From contig CBFHNF010000018.1 of NCBI GenBank assembly GCA_965657135.1, positions 1 to 47,527 of the forward strand: DNA of 47,527 nucleotides, given 5' to 3'. The notes beneath the pieces were generated by a model. The model was not told the DNA's origin and made no database searches. It saw only the letters and a program-made list of their open reading frames with translations. Positions 41,953 through 47,527 of this stretch are shown piece by piece; the first letter of the stretch is position 1; each line of letters begins with the position of its first letter. A program made the translations under genes and the position numbers. This DNA is from HIMB11 sp965657135. Its GTDB lineage: Bacteria > Pseudomonadota > Alphaproteobacteria > Rhodobacterales > Rhodobacteraceae.

Positions 41953-42768
41953 CTAGTCACCAAGTGGGTTACTTCCCGGCAATGATAGGTTGGCGACCTG
42001 TTCTGCAATTGGCGCTGTGTTCAACGGATGCAACTTAGATGAGATATTTTCGCAGTCCGCCAAAGGTGTCCATTGACGGTCGCGATATATTTCTAAACCA
42101 GAAAAGCGTGCCTTATAACCCATCTTGGGGCTGCCTGGCACCCAATACCCCAAATACACATAGGGCAGGTTCAATTCCTGCGCCATCAGGATATGATCAA
42201 GAACAAGGTATGTTCCGATCGAACGATGCGACAAATCTGGGTCAAAAAAGGAATATACCATCGACAATCCATCATCCAGTACATCCGTTAGGCTGACTGC
42301 TTTCAGCGTGTTGTCTTGTTCGTATTCGATAACGCGCGTGCGAATTGGGGTTTCTTCGATCATGGCTGCAAATTCAAACACATCCATATCTGCCATACCG
42401 CCATCTGCATGGCGTGTTGCAAGGTAAGTGTGAAATAAATCGTACTGTTCTTCCGTGGCCCAGGGTGAATTTGTGCGGCGGCTCAGGGTGATGTTTTTCT
42501 TTGAAACCCTTTTTTGCGACTTTGACATTTTGAATTTGGATACGTCGATGCGTGCAGACATACACGCGGCGCATTCGACGCAGGACGGTCGATATAGCAC
42601 GTTTTGAGACCTTCTAAAGCCTTGTTTCGATAAGGTATCGTTTAAATCTTGGGCCCGGTCACCATGTAGCGCGGTGAATAGTTTACGTTCATGCCGACCC
42701 TCAAGATAAGGGCAGGGTTGGGGTGCGGTTACATAGAACTGCGGTGCTATGGGCAATGTATGGCGCAT
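41953..42768 (-). CDS. bpt: aspartate/glutamate leucyltransferase
   Basis: 271 aa, bacterial arginyltransferase-like family. Bpt transfers leucine from Leu-tRNA to proteins starting with Asp or Glu, targeting them to ClpAP through ClpS (N-degron pathway). The conserved LYRPSCVECAACMSARIDV block with its Cys cluster and the YLGYWVPGSPKMGYKARF motif are present. ATG 42768 fits the family start. It is followed by the DUF59/A-type pair after 75 bases. Confidence 0.95.
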   Translation of the reverse strand: MRHTLPIAPQFYVTAPQPCPYLEGRHERKLFTALHGDRAQDLNDTLSKQGFRRSQNVLYRPSCVECAACMSARIDVSKFKMSKSQKRVSKKNITLSRRTNSPWATEEQYDLFHTYLATRHADGGMADMDVFEFAAMIEETPIRTRVIEYEQDNTLKAVSLTDVLDDGLSMVYSFFDPDLSHRSIGTYLVLDHILMAQELNLPYVYLGYWVPGSPKMGYKARFSGLEIYRDRQWTPLADCENISSKLHPLNTAPIAEQVANLSLPGSNPLGD

Positions 42769-42830
42769 GCCAAGAGGGTAACAATACTTCTTTCACTTGG
42801 CAATGCGCCTGAATCATTGGCTCAACCACA

Positions 42831-43268
42831 TTAGTATAAAATGTGTGTGCGATTGACCATTACGGTTCCGATAACCAAATCTGTTAGGCTTTTGCGATCA
42901 TCACGCATCACCATCATGCCGATTGAGAGTAGTTGCACCACAACAAAGGCATAAGACACATATAAGCCAACAGTGTGGAAAATTGATGTGATGAAATCTA
43001 CACGGTATCCTGTTTCATGACGCAATTCAATCGCCATCAAACGCATCCCCAAAGTTGCAGATCCCATTGAAATGGTCGCCGTGCGATAAATGAAATCAAT
43101 CACAGCATAGAAAAATGGGAACAAAAATAAGGAAACAAATAAAGTAAATGGTGACGTAATGATCAAAATTGCCAGCACGATGATACTGTCGATCAACCAT
43201 GCAAAGAATCGTTTGGTGGTTACGCTTTCGTAAAATTCGGGATGAGATTGGGGATAGGGTATACGCAT
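42831..43268 (-). CDS. RDD family membrane protein
   Basis: 145 aa with three hydrophobic segments (about 20-52, 60-75 with flanking, 100-125). The opening TTKRFFAWLIDSIIVLAILI and ATLGMRLMAIEL match the RDD (PF06271) domain, whose members are small membrane proteins linked to transport or salt stress. Specific function is unknown. It sits between bpt (62 bases downstream) and DUF2852, separated from the latter by a hairpin at 43294-43315. Confidence 0.88.
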   Translation of the reverse strand: MRIPYPQSHPEFYESVTTKRFFAWLIDSIIVLAILIITSPFTLFVSLFLFPFFYAVIDFIYRTATISMGSATLGMRLMAIELRHETGYRVDFITSIFHTVGLYVSYAFVVVQLLSIGMMVMRDDRKSLTDLVIGTVMVNRTHILY

Positions 43269-43293
43269 GTCCTTGAACCTGATTAGAAATAAG

Positions 43294-43315
43294 GTGGTCC
43301 CATTCCTGGGACCAC
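43294..43315 (-). terminator. hairpin terminator after DUF2852 gene
   Basis: GTGGTCCCA (43294-43302) pairs perfectly with TGGGACCAC (43307-43315), loop TTCC. Reading on the minus strand it is followed by CTTATTTCTAA, a moderately U-rich tail. It lies just after the DUF2852 stop and may only partly stop transcription into the RDD gene. Confidence 0.6.
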
Positions 43316-43322
43316 GAGTGGT

Positions 43323-43736
43323 TTATGCTTGTTCTTTTTCGTCCGTTTTTGTCACCGTGTCACGCTCTTTCAAAAAGTCGTCAAATTCAGCGCGATCTTT
43401 GGCTTTGCGTAAACGATCAAGGAAGGCTAGAAACTCTTCTTGCTCACTGGCCAAACGGGTTAGCGTGTCGTTTTTATAGGCGTCAAACGCTTGATTTCCG
43501 GTTGGGCGCATGGCTTTGAAATGTGTTGAACGTGAACAACAACGTGATTTTCCAAACATTTTTTTACTCCAAATGATGTATGCAAGAAGTGCAAGGCCAA
43601 CTGGCCAAAAGAAAATGAACCCCAAAACCATGGCGGCAACCCATGCGCCTTTCCCTTTTCGGTCAAGCCATGTTTCAGAGCGTTCAAACCAAGAAGGTCG
43701 TGAATACTCGACAGTATAGTCAGAGGCAGAAGTCAT
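43323..43736 (-). CDS. DUF2852 domain membrane protein
   Basis: 137 aa. One long hydrophobic segment (about 30-57, GAWVAAMVLGFIFFWPVGLA) is followed by a cytoplasmic, charged, helical tail rich in Glu/Lys/Arg. The pattern matches DUF2852 (PF11014), found in Alphaproteobacteria, function unknown. The ribosome binding site GGAG lies before the ATG, and a perfect 9-base inverted repeat (43755-43777) is in the leader. Confidence 0.88.
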   Translation of the reverse strand: MTSASDYTVEYSRPSWFERSETWLDRKGKGAWVAAMVLGFIFFWPVGLALLAYIIWSKKMFGKSRCCSRSTHFKAMRPTGNQAFDAYKNDTLTRLASEQEEFLAFLDRLRKAKDRAEFDDFLKERDTVTKTDEKEQA

Positions 43737-44113
43737 TTTTTTCTCCGTTAATATTAATGTGAAGCCCTTTCACATTATAACAGATGGGGAGGATCAACTC
43801 GCCTTTCAAGGGAAAATGTTAAAGGTTATTACATTAGATATATTTAAGAAATAAAAACAGATACTTACTGTGAAAACTTGTAAATTTAAGTTAAAAATAA
43901 TAAAAAACCACGGCGACCTCTAGATCAATTTTCGGATAAATAGTCTGCTAATGTGTTGCAACGCGATCTCTGTCGTGTGTCAGAATTAGAACACGCCTGT
44001 TTTTCGATCGTTGTTTGTCGCTTAGAAGTGCAATTCGCGCCAGAGTTGCTTTGACACCTCGTTGACTTTTGCTCATTCTGGGATCAACCGTGCTGAATTT
44101 TATGCGAAAGACA
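43737..44113. promoter_or_regulatory. A/T-rich divergent spacer DUF2852 / glnE
   Basis: About 375 bases between divergent genes. It is markedly A/T-rich at 43820-43915 (runs of TTAAG, AAATAAAAAC, AAAAATAATAAAAAA). I see one palindrome (43755-43777) and one 42-codon minus-strand frame that I reject as a gene. Promoters for both genes must be here, but no -35/-10 pair stands out. Confidence 0.45.
43755..43777. promoter_or_regulatory. CRP-like palindrome upstream of DUF2852
   Basis: TAATGTGAA-GCCCT-TTCACATTA is a perfect 9-base inverted repeat 19 bases upstream of the DUF2852 ATG. It resembles a CRP/FNR-type half-site pair TGTGA/TCACA, but with a 7-base rather than 6-base spacer between those cores. 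Confidence 0.35.
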
Positions 44114-46900
44114 ATGATGCAATTTACCGACGCAATGACACAATGCCCGGATGTATATGATCATCAAATATATTCGGATATGATCGCTGAATTTTCGAAC
44201 CTGCCGCCCAAGCTAAGCCACGCTTTGGGCGCGGTAGCCAGTGTAAGTCCCTTTCTTGCGGGCGTTATGCGCCAAGAGCGAGAATGGCTACTGCACTGGT
44301 TAGAAAAAGGTGTATGGAACGCGCCGATTGAAATCGATTCAACCATTGAGCTGGGCTCTTCTCTGCGTGTTGCCAAACGTCGTGTGGCGGTGTGGACGGG
44401 GTTGTGCGATTTGACGGGGGTTTGGCAGGTTGAACATGTGTGCAGAACGCTGACTGATTTTGCGGATCGCGCTGTACAAGCCGCGTTTCATTTTGCGATA
44501 TCTCAGCAACTCACAAGAGGTAAATTACCAGGTCTGCCGCGTGACGCTGATCCGGCCGATACGGGTTTATTTGTATTGGCGATGGGGAAAATGGGCGCGC
44601 AAGAGCTGAATTATTCCTCGGATATCGATTTAATTTGTTTTTTTGATGAGACACGTTTCCCGGTCGATGATTTTTTTGAGGCTCGTGCCGCCTTGATTAA
44701 GGCCACCCGTGTTGCGACGGCACTGCTCAACGACATTACGAGTGAGGGTTATGTGTTTCGCACGGATTTGCGTCTGCGCCCTGATCCTGCCGTCACACCG
44801 GTATGTATGGGGGTCGAGGCTGCAGAGAGATATTATGAAAGCTTGGGGCGCACGTGGGAGCGTGCCGCATTTATCAAAGCGCGCGTTTGCGCAGGTGATC
44901 ACGCGGCAGGCGAGGCGTTCTTGAAATCAATGCGTCCGTTCGTGTGGCGAAAACACCTGGATTTTGCGGCCATTCAGGACGCGCATGCAATGCGGTTGGG
45001 CTATCGGGAAAAAATGGGACAATCGCGCATCACCTCAATTTTTGGACACAATGTGAAATTGGGGATCGGTGGGATCCGCGAAATCGAATTTTTCACTCAA
45101 ACGCAACAACTGATTGCGGGTGGGCGTGATCCTGATTTACGCGTTCGCGGCACAAAAGCGGGTCTGAGCCATTTAGCGAAAAAAGGGTGGGTGTCGCCGC
45201 AATTGTCTGATGCACTGTATAAATACTACCTTGATCATCGCAGCGTTGAACATCGTTTACAAATGATAAACGACGCACAAACCCATGATTTACCAACAAC
45301 GGATGCTGGATTTGATCGGTTGGCGGCGATGATGAATACAACTGCAGGCGAACTGAAAAAAGACCTACAAAGCCGTTTTGAAAAAGTACACGAGCTGACA
45401 GAAGGATTTTTTGCAAACGCGGACACACCGGATTCGTCAGACGACTTTGAAACCTTAGACGAACAAAACATTACCCAAAGCTGGCCCAGTTATCCTGCCC
45501 TGCGCAGTGAACGGGCCTACGCGCTATTTCAAGAATTGCGCCCAGTACTTATGACGCGTTTGCGCGCGGCCTCGTTTCCCGATCAGGCATTGGTTTCATT
45601 TGATCGATTTCTATCGAAATTACCGGCTGGTGTTCAATTGTTTTCGCTGTTCCGTGCAAATCCGCAAATGATTGATTTATTGATTGATATCCTTGGGACC
45701 GCGCCGAGCCTATCCGAGTATTTATCCCAAAATGTTCAGGTGTTGGATGCCGTGATCGGGGGGAGTTTTTGGGACGATTGGCCCGGCGAAGACGCGCTGC
45801 GTGCGCAATTGATCAACCGCTTGGCCCAAGAAACCGATTATGAACGACAACTGGATGTGTCGCGTCGTTGGAGTAAAGAATGGCATTTTCGCATCGGTGT
45901 TCATCTGTTGCGTGGATTGACAGACACCGTGCAGGCCGGACGGGAATACGCCGATTTGGCGCGCGCCACACTTGGGGGGATTTGGCCCAGTGTATGCGCC
46001 GAATTTGCACGCAAACATGGTGGTTTACCTGGACGTGGCGCTGTGGTTTTAGGTATGGGGTCGCTGGGCGCGGGGCGTTTACATGCGCACTCGGATTTAG
46101 ATGTCATAGTTATCTATGATGCCGATGGGATCGAGGCATCAGAGGGGCGCAGGCCGCTTCCTTCTAGGACATACTACGCGCGTCTGACACAGGCTTTGAT
46201 AACTGCGGTGACAGCACCCATGTCTGAAGGCCGCTTGTATGAAATGGATATGCGCTTGCGTCCTTCGGGGAATAAGGGACCGGTTGCCACATCATGGCAG
46301 GCGTTTCAGGATTATCAACGTAATGAAGCATGGGTCTGGGAACACCTCGCTTTGACCCGTGCTGCAGCCATCGTCGGACCCGCTGATTTGTGCGATGATA
46401 TTAATGCCTTTCGCACGTCATTTGCAAAAATCCGCAGTTTTGAAACAGTATCTCCAGCACTGGCCAAAATGCGCAATCGTATTTTTTCTGCCAAATCAGA
46501 TCGCAGTGAGTGGGATTTTAAGATAGGGCCTGGTCGCTTGCAGGATATCGAACTGTTGTCACAAATGGGAACGCTTCTTTGCGGTACATCGGATCAAACT
46601 GTCGCTGCTGGGATCGCGGGATTGAATTCGTTGAATATCATTTCAAAATCCCAAGTCGATGACCTGTTGTCGGTGTATGAATATTTCTGGGCGCTACAGT
46701 TGGGTAGTAAGTTACTGAGCGAGGGCGCATTTGATCCTGAAATTGTCGGCGATGGCGGGCAAAACTTTATCAAAAGTCTTAGCAAGTTAGAAACGCTAGA
46801 CGCAGTGCAAAACAAGACTAGGTTGCGCCAAGAGACTGCGCGTTCAATAATCGAAGCCGTGCTACCAGAGCCACAGGAGGATGTCGATGAAAGGGGATGA
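44114..46900 (+). CDS. glnE: bifunctional [glutamate--ammonia ligase]-adenylyl-L-tyrosine phosphorylase/adenylyltransferase
   Basis: About 928 aa. Two nucleotidyltransferase domains: N-terminal GMGKMGAQELNYSSDIDLI (deadenylylation) and C-terminal GMGSLGAGRLHAHSDLDVIV (adenylylation), each with the GS..D.D motif. GlnE switches glutamine synthetase off or on by AMP addition or removal, under PII control. The start is uncertain among ATG 44102, 44114 and 44117; MQFTDAMTQCP aligns with homologous N-termini, favouring 44114/44117, and none has a strong ribosome binding site. The 3' end overlaps the next gene by 14 bases. Confidence 0.95.
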   Translation: MMQFTDAMTQCPDVYDHQIYSDMIAEFSNLPPKLSHALGAVASVSPFLAGVMRQEREWLLHWLEKGVWNAPIEIDSTIELGSSLRVAKRRVAVWTGLCDLTGVWQVEHVCRTLTDFADRAVQAAFHFAISQQLTRGKLPGLPRDADPADTGLFVLAMGKMGAQELNYSSDIDLICFFDETRFPVDDFFEARAALIKATRVATALLNDITSEGYVFRTDLRLRPDPAVTPVCMGVEAAERYYESLGRTWERAAFIKARVCAGDHAAGEAFLKSMRPFVWRKHLDFAAIQDAHAMRLGYREKMGQSRITSIFGHNVKLGIGGIREIEFFTQTQQLIAGGRDPDLRVRGTKAGLSHLAKKGWVSPQLSDALYKYYLDHRSVEHRLQMINDAQTHDLPTTDAGFDRLAAMMNTTAGELKKDLQSRFEKVHELTEGFFANADTPDSSDDFETLDEQNITQSWPSYPALRSERAYALFQELRPVLMTRLRAASFPDQALVSFDRFLSKLPAGVQLFSLFRANPQMIDLLIDILGTAPSLSEYLSQNVQVLDAVIGGSFWDDWPGEDALRAQLINRLAQETDYERQLDVSRRWSKEWHFRIGVHLLRGLTDTVQAGREYADLARATLGGIWPSVCAEFARKHGGLPGRGAVVLGMGSLGAGRLHAHSDLDVIVIYDADGIEASEGRRPLPSRTYYARLTQALITAVTAPMSEGRLYEMDMRLRPSGNKGPVATSWQAFQDYQRNEAWVWEHLALTRAAAIVGPADLCDDINAFRTSFAKIRSFETVSPALAKMRNRIFSAKSDRSEWDFKIGPGRLQDIELLSQMGTLLCGTSDQTVAAGIAGLNSLNIISKSQVDDLLSVYEYFWALQLGSKLLSEGAFDPEIVGDGGQNFIKSLSKLETLDAVQNKTRLRQETARSIIEAVLPEPQEDVDERG

Positions 46901-47165
46901 ATTTGACCCGAAAGGTTTGATCTTCGAAGCCTATCGCATCGATGGGATTACAAAAAGTGAATGCCGCACGATTTTTTTGGATTGGGCGTTGAGTATCCCC
47001 ATGGATGGAGATCAAAATTTATTCATTCAGACATTGCTTGCTCGTCATGGCGTGGATGACCATCCCATGAGCGAGGTTTTAACCGAAGGTTTGGCCTCAA
47101 TCTCGGCACCAAAACGGCGCGGCGGCTGGCGAAGCAGAAATAGGCCAAGCAGTGATCTAAATTAA
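46887..47165 (+). CDS. hypothetical protein coupled to glnE
   Basis: 92 aa from ATG 46887, with AGGAGG 6 bases upstream inside glnE; ATG 46881 has no room for a ribosome binding site. The middle is hydrophilic and helical; the C-terminus is basic (RRGGWRSRNRPS). I recognise no family, but small genes after glnE occur in related genomes. The overlap with glnE implies coupled translation and a possible link to nitrogen control. Confidence 0.7.
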   Translation: MKGDEFDPKGLIFEAYRIDGITKSECRTIFLDWALSIPMDGDQNLFIQTLLARHGVDDHPMSEVLTEGLASISAPKRRGGWRSRNRPSSDLN

Positions 47166-47176
47166 CAAAATGTTAA
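47162..47176. promoter_or_regulatory. CtrA-like site TTAA-N7-TTAA
   Basis: TTAACAAAATGTTAA matches the CtrA consensus TTAA-N7-TTAA exactly and is also a perfect palindrome (TTAACA/TGTTAA). It overlaps the stop codon of the preceding small gene. Chance occurrence is possible given one 8-base core match. Confidence 0.4.
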
Positions 47177-47230
47177 GCCTTGGAAGAGATGATGGTTATG
47201 TTTACTCCAAGGATCATAAACGCGACACGT

Positions 47231-47270
47231 GATGCACCCTGCTTTGGCAATTGCCAAATGCAGGGGCATC
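47231..47270. terminator. long hairpin between the glnE unit and eda
   Basis: GATGC-A-CCCTGC-TTTGGCAATTGCCAAA-T-GCAGGG-GCATC forms a long stem with one single-base bulge in each arm (A36 and T59 in the last two digits of position). The convergent eda stop is 6 bases further on. Plus-strand continuation is ATCATTTATC; minus-strand continuation has no T-run. It likely ends transcription from the plus strand and folds strongly in either direction. Confidence 0.65.
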
Positions 47271-47275
47271 ATCAT

Positions 47276-47527
47276 TTATCGAGGAAGCGCTGCTGCTTCC
47301 GCTGCAAGCCTTTCAATTGCTTTCCAATCTTTGGCGGCGATCAAATTTTGTGGCGCAACCCAACTCCCACCGACGCAAAGTGTGTTAGATAAGCTCAGAT
47401 AGGTTGATGCGTTTTGTGGAGATACGCCGCCGGTTGGGCAAAATTTTACTTGGGGAAGGGGAGCGCCGATTGCCTTCAATGCAGGTGCGCCGCCATTTGC
47501 CTCGGCGGGAAAAAACTTTTGAACATG
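47276..47527 (-). CDS. eda: 2-dehydro-3-deoxy-phosphogluconate aldolase, C-terminal fragment
   Basis: The last 83 residues of KDPG/KHG aldolase; the 5' part continues beyond the window edge. The frame reads FFPAEANGGAPALKAIGAPL, then CPTGGVSPQNASTYL and VGGSWVAP, all typical of the Eda C-terminal half, including the phosphate-binding GG motif. Eda cleaves KDPG to pyruvate and glyceraldehyde 3-phosphate in the Entner-Doudoroff pathway, which Rhodobacterales use for sugars. A TTG at 47479 is an internal codon, not the start. Confidence 0.93.
   Translation of the reverse strand, partial: HVQKFFPAEANGGAPALKAIGAPLPQVKFCPTGGVSPQNASTYLSLSNTLCVGGSWVAPQNLIAAKDWKAIERLAAEAAALPR

Noticed and set aside
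43948..44076. A 42-codon minus-strand frame starting at ATG 44076, with LILTHDRDRVATH-like end resembling an ABC ATPase tail
   Set aside because: It has no ribosome binding site, lies in a divergent spacer, contains no Walker motif and the similarity is only a few residues; chance is the simplest explanation.
47180..47392. 70-codon frame from TTG 47180 on the plus strand
   Set aside because: It runs through the strong hairpin and over the eda coding sequence on the other strand, so it is a shadow of those elements.
1..47527. tRNA or rRNA genes, CRISPR arrays, insertion sequences, prophage or integrative elements
   Set aside because: No cloverleaf-like spacer, repeat-spacer array, transposase, integrase or phage structural protein was recognised; nearly all sequence is accounted for by core genes.

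Overview
This window reads as chromosomal core DNA of an alphaproteobacterium of the order Rhodobacterales (Roseobacter-type), with roughly balanced base composition. The evidence is the protein sequences (NuoN, BirA, the Hint-domain protein, DUF2852, the GlnE N-terminus, the IF3 N-terminus), the order nuoM-nuoN-birA-coaX-rnj, and the presence of Bpt, class II PyrC and RNase J. No tRNA, rRNA, CRISPR array, insertion sequence, prophage or plasmid function was seen. Genes are densely packed and often translationally coupled.

Layout. 1-4974 (+): end of the NADH dehydrogenase operon (nuoM partial, nuoN), then birA, coaX and RNase J. 4977-10627 (-): MarR regulator, RhlE-like DEAD-box helicase, glycosyltransferase, prfC, Hint-domain protein. 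10848-15507 (+): divergent SDR, solitary iron-type ABC ATPase, tatABC, DUF815 ATPase. 15701-18300 (-): surE-pcm-nlpD (stationary phase and envelope). 18385-26618 (-): one long tightly coupled run alr-mlaE-mlaF-membrane protein-pqiA-like-radA-cvpA-purF-DUF2199-SDR. 26714-31650: membrane-anchored unknown (+), GNAT, dnaB, pyrE, pyrC and a small unknown (-). 31773-35940 (+): four-gene molybdoenzyme-accessory operon (MoxR, VWA/CoxE, XdhC, molybdopterin-binding protein). 35988-41877: infC, ferredoxin-NADP reductase, Lrp/AsnC regulator, cytochrome P450, tpiA, an interrupted 2-oxoglutarate dioxygenase, and an A-type carrier with a DUF59 Fe-S assembly factor. 41953-47527: bpt, RDD membrane protein, DUF2852 (-), glnE plus a small unknown (+), and the end of eda (-).

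How the parts work together. Most genes are housekeeping: respiration, cofactor synthesis (biotin ligation, CoA, Moco insertion, Fe-S), purine and pyrimidine synthesis, replication and repair (DnaB, RadA), translation (RF3, IF3), protein export (Tat), envelope lipid traffic (MlaEF with PqiA-like partners) and nitrogen control (GlnE).

I found no obviously new multi-gene system. The unusual signals are local. infC appears to start at an AUA codon. The 2OG dioxygenase has an in-frame amber stop where the family usually has Trp, with all catalytic residues kept downstream. The DUF2199 gene has an A7-tract frameshift directly after its only plausible ATG. Two tandem DnaA-box-like sites lie upstream of dnaB. 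A long inverted repeat covers the MarR leader. A hairpin contains the ribosome binding site of the DEAD-box helicase. A CtrA-like palindrome is followed by a strong hairpin next to eda. MlaEF is coupled to PqiA-like membrane proteins instead of an MCE protein. Several enzyme-family members have altered catalytic motifs (SDR, Hint, LytM).
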